10,264 nucleotides of DNA from an uncultured bacterium (GCA_903839905.1 CAIMDX010000079.1:1-10264), one strand, 5' to 3'; shown: positions 1-7,117, counted from the first letter of the stretch. The notes: generated from the letters alone by a model not told the origin. Numbers and translations are program-made.

Positions 1-1049
1 CTTAAAATTTCAAAAATAAATGTTGGCCAATAGAAAACAGAAAGCGGCAAATCCTTGGTCCTGACATATTCTTTTGTTTGGCCGCCAAAACCCATCTTAA
101 ACAAGCTCAAACCATACCAGGGATGATTTTTATCCTTAATCTCTGTCTTTGCGCTGCCATTCTTGCCAGCGATATTTTTAAACGGCGCGATGCCCCAAAA
201 ATTATAAGCATCGCAACCGCGCCGTTTTGCTTCTTTTATAACTTCCCACTGCAACAAATAAGATACAGGCGATTTGGAATGGGTTGAACCGCTCTGATGG
301 TAAAAAGCCTTGCCAGACCAAAAAACGATCATCGCGGCCGAAACTATCTCTCCCTTGTGTTTACCAAAGAAAAAAACAATTTTATCGTCAACAAGAAAAG
401 ACTGGAACTCTTTTTTTAAATATCCCAAAGAAAAAGGGACAAAATGCTGGCGCTTGGCGGTTTCCCGAAAAATCGGGTTGAAATGCTCCAAGTCTTTTAT
501 ATCTTTGCTTTGCAAAATTTCTATATCGCTATTTTTTTCAGCCTGCTTAATAAGATAACGAGTCGTTTTGCGCATTCCAGCCAAAAGTGCATCTTCGGTT
601 TTTCCCAAATCAAGCTCCCAGGTAAATTCCGGATGCATATGAATAGGAGCATTGCGAAAACCCAAATCATCAAAAACCTTCTCATTCTCTGTATTCCTCT
701 CCCAAATCGGCGCAACTCTAATAAAACTGCATTTTTCTTCCTTGGCAATTTTCTTTAGTTCGGCTAATAAAACTTCCAAGATCTCTAATTTGGGATTTGG
801 GATTTGGGATTTGGGATTTATCGCTGGTCCGTGCGGCAAAAATAAAAACTTTCCCCGCCGAGCGGATACTTTTAACAGTTGAGCGCTGGCAATCAGCTTG
901 CCATCTTCAAAAATTCCCAAGCGCCAAACTTTTCCGCCTAAATATTTATTGAATTCTCCCCAATTAAAAGACTGCAAAAAGGTTTTCTCTTTGCAGCCCA
1001 GTAAAAACTCTTCCCACTGGGCCTTATCGTTTATTTCTCTTATCTCCAT
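1..1049 (-). CDS. FemAB-family peptidoglycan-bridge aminoacyltransferase (3' end cut by window edge)
   Basis: The frame is open from the ATG at 1049 to the left edge (349 codons) with no stop, so the C-terminus lies outside the window. FemA/FemB/FemX proteins use aminoacyl-tRNA to add amino acids to the peptide of lipid II or its nucleotide precursor in the cytoplasm. They consist of two GNAT-like domains. Visible support: an N-terminal LQSFNWGEF stretch (24-33), FLPHGPAIN (70-78), FIRVAPIWE (109-117), the MRKTTRYLIKQAEK segment (159-172), HQSGSTHSK (251-259) and the DAYNFWGIAP signature (280-289). The ATG is the first possible one: the nearest in-frame upstream stop is the stop of the propeller gene itself, 24 nt away, so the two are probably co-transcribed. 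No clear Shine-Dalgarno is seen. Residues 78-87 (NPKSQIPNPK) come from a heptamer repeat and look like an inserted loop. The family assignment is firm. The amino acid and acceptor are unknown. Confidence 0.88.
   Translation of the reverse strand, partial: MEIREINDKAQWEEFLLGCKEKTFLQSFNWGEFNKYLGGKVWRLGIFEDGKLIASAQLLKVSARRGKFLFLPHGPAINPKSQIPNPKLEILEVLLAELKKIAKEEKCSFIRVAPIWERNTENEKVFDDLGFRNAPIHMHPEFTWELDLGKTEDALLAGMRKTTRYLIKQAEKNSDIEILQSKDIKDLEHFNPIFRETAKRQHFVPFSLGYLKKEFQSFLVDDKIVFFFGKHKGEIVSAAMIVFWSGKAFYHQSGSTHSKSPVSYLLQWEVIKEAKRRGCDAYNFWGIAPFKNIAGKNGSAKTEIKDKNHPWYGLSLFKMGFGGQTKEYVRTKDLPLSVFYWPTFIFEIL
788..819. repeat. In-frame heptamer repeat, 4.6 copies of ATTTGGG
   Basis: Four perfect tandem copies of ATTTGGG plus ATTT lie inside the FemAB coding region. 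On the + strand this gives GGG at 792-794, 799-801, 806-808 and 813-815 with 4-nt loops, a canonical G-quadruplex pattern. The + strand is the template strand of the gene. Because three units make 21 nt, the reading frame repeats every seven residues (NPKSQIP then NPK). The same words occur in the intergenic inverted repeat at 4010-4142, which suggests a dispersed repeat family. Confidence 0.9.
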
Positions 1050-1073
1050 CTTGGAAAAAATATTCTTTAAGGA

Positions 1074-3158
1074 TTAAAGGCTTAATTCTTTGACCTTCTT
1101 CCAATTTGATTCATCTAGCACAACTATGCTGTCCGGGCCGATGATATAAAGATAGTTGTCTAAGTAGACCGCTCTTTTGGTTTGAATGCCGGAAACGGCT
1201 TTTACCAGCTTCAACTCGTCATTTTTATAAGAGAAAATATAGCCCCCTTTGCTTCCAGGCAAAAAGATTACTTGATTCTTTTCGTCTTGCAAGAAAGCAT
1301 GATAATTTTCAACAGCTTCAGACCAGTATTCATCTAGGCTGTATTTGGAAATTTCCTTAGGATTTGAAGCGTCGCTGACATCAAACAAAGAAAGCTTTAC
1401 TTTGAAATCTTCCTTGCCAAGGCCTAAAATTTTGTTGGGAGCCAAAGGATGGAGATAAGAAGAATATCCCGGGATCTCAAGCTGTCCGGCTATCTCTGGA
1501 TCCAATGGGTTGGCCAAATCTAAAACCGTTAACGGATCGGTTTCTTTGAATGTAACGACATAGCCTTTATCCTCCAAAAACCTGACCGAATAAATTTTTT
1601 CATCATTCCACCCCTTGCTCAAATCAAGGGCGGAACCGATCTTTTTCAAATCGCTATTTAAAATATAGACATCATTGGCCGTAGAGCCGCTGCCGCTGGA
1701 GTCAAGCGAACCGAACCCCCACCAAAAACGGTTCTGGCCGGAAGTTACGGCAATCCTTAAATTTCCCTTGTATTCATCTAAAGAAAATTGGTTTAACGGA
1801 GACCCTGGCACAACGCCCGAGGCCGATAGCTCAAAGCTGTCCAAGGCTATTTTAACAATGCCGGTTTTTTCCACTTCTCTTATTTTTTCCTTATAATAAT
1901 CGGCCAGCCTGTTTTGAACTTCGTTTTGAATCCTCATCTGCTCGTCTTGATCAAGATTGGAAAGATATTGCTGGAGAATAGTGCTCAGCTCATTCATCTT
2001 TGACTGGCTGCTGATATCATAGCCTTGCAGCTTGGCGATCTTCTCTGAAATTCTCGCAGGAAAAAGGTCTTTAGCTTTTTGAGTTAAAAATTGGTAGAAA
2101 AAATCCACGGGATCTCCCGAATAAGTGTAAGTAATATATATCCCGTTTTCAGACATATAGACCAAGGAATTACCGTTAGAGCCGGTAAAAGAAATAGTCT
2201 TTTCAACCTTTCCGTCTTGGGGATTCAATACAATAGCGTTATAAACGGAGTCAACGGGAGTAATTATTTCCGGATGATAAATTTGATCGCAAGCGATTGT
2301 AAGAGATTCATCTTTACCCCAAGTCAAAGGCCTGATCGGGCAGGGATTGAGTTCATTGATTTGATTACGGGTTACCAAATAAAGCTTATTATTATAAAGC
2401 CGAGCTCCTTCCACATAATTTTGGCTGCCTAATTTCATATCCCATAAACTTTTGGGAGCTTTCGGATCTTTTACATCATAAGCCGTTATAGCATCGCTGG
2501 AAAAAACCATTAAAATTCCGTTCTGCAAAAGCAAATTGCCATTTTTGTCTATTTTGCCGTCCAGTGCCAATTCATTTATGGGAAAAGCTTTTACCAGCTT
2601 GGTTTGGCCTGAAGAGGGAGTATATGGCATAGCGATTTCTTTTGTAACTCCTCCGCCATACCAATAAACAGGCGACTCGGAAGAATAATAAATTTCTTTC
2701 CCGTCTGTTTTAACAATATCAGGCTCATCAATGCCAGCCACCTGGACATTGGTTTGCGATACCCTTTGAGCTGTTTCCGATTGGCTCGCCGCAGCGGAAC
2801 TGCCGGTGCCGGCTGCGGGAGTTGCGATCCCCGTTGCCGTTGATTTCTCCATAGTTGCTATTCCTCCATCGTTTCTAAGGCTGGAGGAAAAATCGTTCAA
2901 AGAAGAAGTTAAAAGATAATTTTTAAAATCTTCTTCGCTTAAGAATTTTTTTATATTTTCCGCTGATGCTTTTTTCTGCCCGTTATCCGCCGGAATCAAT
3001 GACCCCCCGCCGCTGGCAAGGGGTTCAACTGGTTCATATCCGGGAGCCTGTCTAATAGTAAGAAAAACTCCGCTTAAAATCAAGGCGGAAAACGCTGTTA
3101 AGATCAGTATCCCCTTTTTTGTCTCTACTGTTTTATTTTTTAAGCTTGAAAAATTCAT
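1074..3158 (-). CDS. Membrane-anchored secreted beta-propeller protein (Beta_propel family, PF09826-like)
   Basis: This is a 694-residue protein of a family described as secreted proteins with a C-terminal beta-propeller. Its biochemical role is not established. After a short Lys-rich cytoplasmic start, residues 16-36 form one hydrophobic segment without a lipobox Cys, so it is probably a signal anchor with the rest outside the cell. A Ser/Ala/Thr/Gly-rich linker (about 95-130) precedes the family hallmark TNVQVAGIDEPDIVKTDG (136-153). Other family motifs are VRFLEDKGYVVTF (525-537), DPLTVLDLANPLDP (541-554) and GYSSYLHPLAPNKILGLGK (564-582). Residues about 350-430 are charged and probably helical, interrupting the blades. 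Related proteins seem to share this, so it is probably a family trait. Two cysteines (273 and 290) could form a disulfide. A GAGG sits 10 nt before the ATG. It is followed after 24 nt by the FemAB gene. A cell-surface binding or assembly role is inference. Confidence 0.87.
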   Translation of the reverse strand: MNFSSLKNKTVETKKGILILTAFSALILSGVFLTIRQAPGYEPVEPLASGGGSLIPADNGQKKASAENIKKFLSEEDFKNYLLTSSLNDFSSSLRNDGGIATMEKSTATGIATPAAGTGSSAAASQSETAQRVSQTNVQVAGIDEPDIVKTDGKEIYYSSESPVYWYGGGVTKEIAMPYTPSSGQTKLVKAFPINELALDGKIDKNGNLLLQNGILMVFSSDAITAYDVKDPKAPKSLWDMKLGSQNYVEGARLYNNKLYLVTRNQINELNPCPIRPLTWGKDESLTIACDQIYHPEIITPVDSVYNAIVLNPQDGKVEKTISFTGSNGNSLVYMSENGIYITYTYSGDPVDFFYQFLTQKAKDLFPARISEKIAKLQGYDISSQSKMNELSTILQQYLSNLDQDEQMRIQNEVQNRLADYYKEKIREVEKTGIVKIALDSFELSASGVVPGSPLNQFSLDEYKGNLRIAVTSGQNRFWWGFGSLDSSGSGSTANDVYILNSDLKKIGSALDLSKGWNDEKIYSVRFLEDKGYVVTFKETDPLTVLDLANPLDPEIAGQLEIPGYSSYLHPLAPNKILGLGKEDFKVKLSLFDVSDASNPKEISKYSLDEYWSEAVENYHAFLQDEKNQVIFLPGSKGGYIFSYKNDELKLVKAVSGIQTKRAVYLDNYLYIIGPDSIVVLDESNWKKVKELSL

Positions 3159-3168
3159 AATTGACCAT

Positions 3169-3172
3169 CCTC
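3169..3172 (-). promoter_or_regulatory. Shine-Dalgarno of the beta-propeller gene
   Basis: The minus strand reads GAGG followed by a 10-nt spacer and the ATG at 3158. It is the only convincing Shine-Dalgarno in the window, since most of the other genes start without one. It supports this ATG against the out-of-frame ATG at 3168. Confidence 0.55.
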
Positions 3173-3177
3173 AAAAT

Positions 3178-3198
3178 CCCGTACGGGAAATTTCCGGA
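3178..3198. repeat. Nested palindromes in the leader of the beta-propeller gene
   Basis: Three overlapping perfect palindromes lie end to end: CCCGTACGGG (3178-3187), GGAAATTTCC (3186-3195) and TCCGGA (3193-3198). On the minus-strand RNA the CCC-GUAC-GGG hairpin ends five bases before the Shine-Dalgarno, so it could be an operator or a translation-affecting hairpin. It could equally be a dispersed palindromic repeat. The rest of the gap up to 3271 is very AT-rich, and no clear promoter or terminator can be picked out. Confidence 0.45.
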
Positions 3199-3271
3199 TT
3201 TTTTAAATTCTATAAATTAATTATCATTAATACTTATATATATTAGCTTATTTTAGCGATGTTCGGAAAAA

Positions 3272-3973
3272 TTACTTATCCACTGCCAGTAGATCAAAAA
3301 TATAGTCTTTGGCCTTTAATTGAGCGGCCAAATCATTCTCAAGTTCCAAAGCTATATATTTTGAAAAATACTCCAGCGGATAATTTTTCAAATAATCCAG
3401 CTCGGAAAGGTTCTCCATAAAATGCGAAGTAATCCGATCTTCTTTTAGATCTTCATTGAAATGCGTTCTGCTCTGTATCGCACTGATATGATTGCAACCG
3501 ATAATAAAGCGAGGGACCATCCCACAAAATTTTTCATATCTTTCCGGTTGCAAGATCCGATCATTTTCTAAATGGCTGAGATCAATGCAAAGACCGGCGA
3601 ATTTTTTAAGCTCCTCTTCCTCAAAAATATAAAAACTATTTTCTAGATAAACTCTATTTCTAAAAGGCGACAAATCAAAAAGAAAAGGATACTGGCCTGA
3701 AGAATGAATATTAAAAACCTTGGTTTGGTATTTTTTAATCAAAAAATCAAGCTCTTCCGGAGACATATCGCTGCGCATGTGGACGAAAGGAATTCTTTCT
3801 ATCTTGCTTTTGCCTAAAAGCCCGTAAAGCTCCTCTCGGCCCTTTTTATCCAAACAAGTAGGAAACAAAGCAACCTCTTCCAATCCGAGGTCATCAGCTT
3901 CTTTTATTTTGGCCCGCCAATCCGATCCCTTGGTTGTGGTAATTGCCGGCAAAATGTTATTCTTAGAAAACAT
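3272..3973 (-). CDS. TIM-barrel protein, xylose isomerase / AP endonuclease 2-like
   Basis: This is a 233-residue soluble protein with no signal peptide. The alternating strand/helix pattern and the placement of polar residues at strand ends fit the xylose isomerase-like TIM-barrel superfamily: H65 (PFVHMRSD), H90 (FNIHSS), E111 (VYLENS), D131 and H134 (CIDLSHLEND, spaced DxxH), H162 (GCNHIS), H171 (RTHFNED) and E210 (IALELEND). In endonuclease IV an equivalent series of His, Glu and DxxH residues binds three metal ions. The protein is shorter than endonuclease IV (about 280 residues) and I cannot align it over its length, so DNA repair should not be assumed. A sugar-phosphate isomerase/epimerase or another metal-dependent activity is equally possible. 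The ATG has no Shine-Dalgarno, but a -10-like TAAAAT lies 8 nt before it. It sits between two envelope gene pairs, so a sugar-related role is attractive but inferred. Confidence 0.68.
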   Translation of the reverse strand: MFSKNNILPAITTTKGSDWRAKIKEADDLGLEEVALFPTCLDKKGREELYGLLGKSKIERIPFVHMRSDMSPEELDFLIKKYQTKVFNIHSSGQYPFLFDLSPFRNRVYLENSFYIFEEEELKKFAGLCIDLSHLENDRILQPERYEKFCGMVPRFIIGCNHISAIQSRTHFNEDLKEDRITSHFMENLSELDYLKNYPLEYFSKYIALELENDLAAQLKAKDYIFDLLAVDK

Positions 3974-3981
3974 AATAATAA

Positions 3982-4011
3982 ATTTTACTAATTGCCCTGA
4001 TTCCTAGCCAA
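3982..4011 (-). promoter_or_regulatory. Candidate promoter of the TIM-barrel gene, near-leaderless
   Basis: On the minus strand TTGGCT (4006-4011) and TAAAAT (3982-3987) are separated by 18 nt, resembling a sigma-70 promoter. The -10 ends only 8 nt before the ATG at 3973, so transcription would begin at or next to the start codon. The absence of a Shine-Dalgarno fits a leaderless mRNA. AT-rich sequence makes chance matches likely. Confidence 0.3.
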
Positions 4012-4142
4012 ACCCCAATGACCAAATCCCAATGCCCAACCAAATCCTAAATCCTAATGACCAATCTCCCTGCGAATCACATTATTTGGAATTTCGGACG
4101 CTTGGGATTTTATTGGTCATTGGACATTGGGATTTGGGGTTT
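4010..4142. repeat. Intergenic imperfect inverted repeat of heptamer/decamer words
   Basis: The 191-nt gap between the aminotransferase stop and the TIM-barrel start is mostly this element. Perfect pairs of arms are AAACCCCAA (4010-4018) with 4134-4142, CCAAATCCCAATG (4022-4034) with 4125-4137, and AATGACCAAT (4056-4065) with 4112-4121. The arms are made of variants of AAATCCC and AATGACC and are not in strict mirror order. A non-repetitive centre lies at about 4066-4100. It contains no plausible ORF. It may act as a terminator for the aminotransferase unit, although there is no clean U-run, or be a non-autonomous dispersed repeat. Confidence 0.8.
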
Positions 4143-4164
4143 CGTTAGACTAAAGTAAATCGGA

Positions 4165-5418
4165 TTAAACTAACATCTCTATTATAATATTGGCCTGCTC
4201 TGCTGTTATATTGATATGTGTCGGCAAATTGATTATCTTCTGCGCCACCTGTTCGGCCTTGGGGCAGGAGTCTTTTTCGTAGCCGAAAACTTCCAAACAA
4301 GTTGAGGACGGAACAATCGGCGAGCCGGCCCAGCCGTCATTTAAATAAATATTGTTTTCTTTGAATTTTTTTAAAAGGCATTGGGGGTTGGCGGCCAGGA
4401 TTGGATATTTCATAAAGATCGGTGTTTTGTTTTGAGCCCCGCTTAAGACAAAAGGCAAAATATACTTTCCAGAACTTAATTTCTGCTCATAAATTTTAGC
4501 GATCTTTTGACGGTGGCTGTTGAATTCGTCAAGCTTTTTGAACTGGTTTTGCGCTAAAACAGCCAAAGCATTAGGCAATCGTTTCGGAAAATAGCTTGGC
4601 AAAACTCCCTTGCCTTCATTTTTCGTAACCGCTTTGGAAAGAATGCCTGTGTTTATAAAAAAGCTTAAAAACGCTTTGCCTATTTTTAAACAACCGTAAG
4701 CAGGCAAAACCAAATAATTCATCAGAACAGGATGTAATAATTGTTGAAGCGTCCAAGCCTGCGACGGATAGTCAATACTTGCGTAAAATTCGCCGATCTT
4801 TTTGGCAATCTCGGAATCATTCGTTGCGGCCATACCGCCATAGACAGAAGAGATCACCTTGTCGCGGCCAAAACTAAAAAAAGCTGCGTCTCCGAATGTT
4901 CCGCACAATTGATTATTATATTTCGCGCCCAAAGCATGCGCGCAATCTTCTATTAAATATAATTTATTCTGCTGGCAAAAATTTTTAATCTCGGCCAGTT
5001 TGGCCGGCCAGCCAAACGAATGCTGGACCATGACGGCTTTGGTTCGCGGAGTAATCTTCTTTTTTAAATCTTCAATGGATAAATTCAGAGTTGAATCAAT
5101 ATCAACAAAAACCGGCTTGGCCCTGACTTTTAAAATAGGATTAATTGCCGCGTTGCAGGTAAAAGCCTGGATTAAAACATCATCACCGGATTTTATTCCT
5201 AGCGCATTCAAAATAGCTTCCAAGGAACTGCGGCCGCTATTAAAAGAATAAGCGAAGTTAACCCCAAGATATTTTTTAAAACTTTCTTCCAGTTCTTTGA
5301 TAGCTTTCCCCTTTTGCCATTCATTTGGCTTAAAGATCATTTTTAAGGCTAGCGAAACATCGTCTTTTTGGGTATTAGGCGACAAGGATACGGATATGGG
5401 CTTCTCTTGACAACTCAT
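4165..5418 (-). CDS. DegT/DnrJ/EryC1/StrS-family PLP aminotransferase
   Basis: This 417-residue protein belongs to the fold-type I PLP enzymes that usually transaminate nucleotide-linked keto sugars to amino sugars. Visible features are FNSGRSSLEAIL (59-70, phosphate-binding turn), QAFTCNAAINPI (84-95), VFVDID (103-108), IEDCAHALGA (156-165, with D158 to hold the PLP nitrogen) and FSFGRDKVISSVYGG (181-195) with K187 as the Schiff-base lysine. Unusual is a hydrophobic stretch at about 227-260 between the lysine loop and the RLPNALAVLAQNQFKKL segment (280-296). It could dock the enzyme to the membrane. The start ATG overlaps the upstream ligase stop as ATGA and has no Shine-Dalgarno, which points to translational coupling and joint function. 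Family membership is firm. The substrate (a sugar nucleotide, a lipid-linked sugar or something else) is not readable from the sequence. Confidence 0.92.
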   Translation of the reverse strand: MSCQEKPISVSLSPNTQKDDVSLALKMIFKPNEWQKGKAIKELEESFKKYLGVNFAYSFNSGRSSLEAILNALGIKSGDDVLIQAFTCNAAINPILKVRAKPVFVDIDSTLNLSIEDLKKKITPRTKAVMVQHSFGWPAKLAEIKNFCQQNKLYLIEDCAHALGAKYNNQLCGTFGDAAFFSFGRDKVISSVYGGMAATNDSEIAKKIGEFYASIDYPSQAWTLQQLLHPVLMNYLVLPAYGCLKIGKAFLSFFINTGILSKAVTKNEGKGVLPSYFPKRLPNALAVLAQNQFKKLDEFNSHRQKIAKIYEQKLSSGKYILPFVLSGAQNKTPIFMKYPILAANPQCLLKKFKENNIYLNDGWAGSPIVPSSTCLEVFGYEKDSCPKAEQVAQKIINLPTHINITAEQANIIIEMLV

Positions 5419-7043
5419 TTATTTAATAGATTCAAAATTCCCTCTGGTACTCTTCCTTCCAGCAAAACCGTGTCCCCTCTTTGGGTTTCTTTTTTTATTA
5501 TCTCAACAATCTTTCGGGGATTCTCCGAATAAATTATTCTGTCCGGTTTTAATCCTTTTTTCAAGGCCCCTGTTTTAATCTCTTTCAACCCGTCGCGCGA
5601 AGTTATAATCGCCAGATCGCAAACTTCTCCGATCTTTTTACCAATATTTTGATGGACTTCTTTAATCGCCGACCCCAGTTCAATCAAGCTTGGCATTACC
5701 ACAATTTTTTTGCCAACCCACAAATTCAGATAATTCAAGTCTGCCAAAACGCCTTCGGGATTGGCCGAATAAGACGAGTCAATAATATTTAAGCCTTTAG
5801 CTGATTGCCTTACAGTCACGGGAGCGAAACTGGCGTCTATTTTTTGGCAAGCTTTGTGTATTTCCGTTAAACTCATTTTTAATTCTTTGGCCGCAGCCGC
5901 GGCTGCCAAAATATTGGAAACTATGGGCCAGCCTCCCGGCAAATTAATTTCAAACCTGGTAAACTCGCCATCGCGCGAAAAAACTTCAAAAGACACCTTG
6001 TCTTTTTTGGCTTCAATGTTCTCGGCCCAAATATCCGCCTCGCCTTTGATGGAATATTTCTTTATTTTTTTAACTTTGAATTTGCGTCGCTGCAATTCTT
6101 TTTTTATAAACTCATTGTCTATATTTAAAATAGCCGTGCCATTCTTCGGCAAACTTTCTATTAGCTTGAATTTCCCTTTAATGATGTTTTCCTGACTGCC
6201 GAAAGTGGCCAAATGCTGCTGGTTTATACCGGTCAAAATGCCCATTTGGGGTTTGGCGATCTTTACCAATAGCTCTATGCCTTGAGCGTTATAGCCACCC
6301 ATCTCGCAGATAAAAATCTGGTGCTCTGGTTTCAAAAGATTCAAAATAGTGTTTGATATTCCCATTTCTGAATTTTGATTTTTAGGCGTGCGGACAACTT
6401 TGTATTTTTGCGACAAGATAGCGGCTAAAAATTCTTTGGCCGAGCTTTTGCCGCAACTGCCGGTTACGCCGATGACGATCAGGTCTTTAAATTGGCTGCG
6501 CTTGGCCATGGCTTTGGCAATTATGCGATTTCTTAAAAATACGGTAACCGGTTGGAATATCAAAACAACTCCCGAGACAAAAACCGGAACCAAAATATCA
6601 AGAATCAGCAGCCATTTCAAAAAATCAAAACTGGCTTGATAGATATAAAAAAAGGAAACAAGAAAATAAAAAACCAAACCGAATGAAAATAAAGATAGAA
6701 CAACTGCCTTCCCGGTCCAAACCGGCTTTTTTATTTTACCGGAAACTAAAACTGATAAAGTTTTAAATGCCTCAAGGAAATATAAAATAACCAATGGCAA
6801 CGACCACCATAATAAAAACTGGCTGGTCCCGCCTATGAAAAAAAGGGCTAACCAAAAAATCTTGAATAAATAAGCTTTATTAAAGAATATCTGGCGGCCT
6901 TTGATGGTTGAAAAATGAGCGATAAATCGGCTCAAGTGATAGTCTTTGAGCTGCCAAAGATAAAGCCAAAACAAAACAGCCTTTAGCTGCTTGATTATCC
7001 AAAAAAATATTGCTGAATAGATTATTATAGGCAAAATATCCAT
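5415..7043 (-). CDS. murF: MurF-like Mur ligase with N-terminal membrane domain
   Basis: This 542-residue protein has two parts. Residues 1-170 hold several hydrophobic segments (about 3-18, 62-98, 111-136 and 142-170), giving a membrane domain that classical MurF lacks. Residues 185-542 form a Mur ligase: P-loop GVTGSCGKSS (192-201), NQNSEMGISNTIL (222-234), EMGG (247-250), GILTGINQQHLATFGS (268-283), IKGKFKLIE (288-296) containing the candidate carbamylated lysine, VSNILAAAAAA (375-385), VRQSAKGLNIIDSSYSANPEG (two parts: 411-419 and 420-431), and ELG...H (455-464). The DSSYSANP and ELG...H patterns favour MurF, which joins D-Ala-D-Ala to UDP-MurNAc-tripeptide using ATP. The usual GxHN central motif reads PIVSN. 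The C-terminal part carries the third Mur domain. It overlaps the aminotransferase by 4 nt. It may be the cell's MurF or a paralogue that ligates another substrate at the membrane. Confidence 0.85.
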   Translation of the reverse strand: MDILPIIIYSAIFFWIIKQLKAVLFWLYLWQLKDYHLSRFIAHFSTIKGRQIFFNKAYLFKIFWLALFFIGGTSQFLLWWSLPLVILYFLEAFKTLSVLVSGKIKKPVWTGKAVVLSLFSFGLVFYFLVSFFYIYQASFDFLKWLLILDILVPVFVSGVVLIFQPVTVFLRNRIIAKAMAKRSQFKDLIVIGVTGSCGKSSAKEFLAAILSQKYKVVRTPKNQNSEMGISNTILNLLKPEHQIFICEMGGYNAQGIELLVKIAKPQMGILTGINQQHLATFGSQENIIKGKFKLIESLPKNGTAILNIDNEFIKKELQRRKFKVKKIKKYSIKGEADIWAENIEAKKDKVSFEVFSRDGEFTRFEINLPGGWPIVSNILAAAAAAKELKMSLTEIHKACQKIDASFAPVTVRQSAKGLNIIDSSYSANPEGVLADLNYLNLWVGKKIVVMPSLIELGSAIKEVHQNIGKKIGEVCDLAIITSRDGLKEIKTGALKKGLKPDRIIYSENPRKIVEIIKKETQRGDTVLLEGRVPEGILNLLNK

Positions 7044-7052
7044 AACAACTTT

Positions 7053-7061
7053 ATTTTAGCA
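7053..7061 (-). promoter_or_regulatory. Extended -10 promoter candidate before the MurF-like gene
   Basis: The minus strand reads TGCTAAAAT, matching the extended -10 form TGnTAtAAT with one mismatch. It ends 9 nt before the ATG at 7043, and no convincing -35 or Shine-Dalgarno is seen. The expected start of transcription would be within a few bases of the ATG, giving a leaderless or very short leader mRNA. It lies downstream of the hairpin at 7118-7150, consistent with a new transcription unit. Confidence 0.4.
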
Positions 7062-7117
7062 GAAAATCAACCGAAAAGAAGCCCCAAGAAATCCACTCTT
7101 TTCCCTAAAATAGCGGC

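Noticed and set aside
521..748. 75-aa minus-strand ORF with a hydrophobic stretch
   Set aside because: It lies in another frame inside the FemAB gene, whose own frame is open across the whole region and matches a known family.
78..882. Five overlapping + strand ORFs of 65-104 aa
   Set aside because: All are antisense to the FemAB gene, show no recognisable domain or ribosome site, and overlap each other in different frames.
1050..1076. Stop-codon readthrough fusing the propeller to the FemAB protein
   Set aside because: The two frames are in phase with one TAA between them, but each protein is complete by family comparison and FemAB has its own ATG.
2091..2432. 113-aa + strand ORF
   Set aside because: Antisense to the beta-propeller gene; its open frame follows from the codon composition of the real gene.
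4010..4142. CRISPR array
   Set aside because: The words are only 7-13 nt, partly inverted and without regular unique spacers, and no cas gene is visible.
5854..6195. 113-aa + strand ORF beginning with an Ala-rich stretch
   Set aside because: Antisense to the MurF-like gene; its Ala run mirrors the GC-rich codons of the AAAAAA stretch in the ligase.
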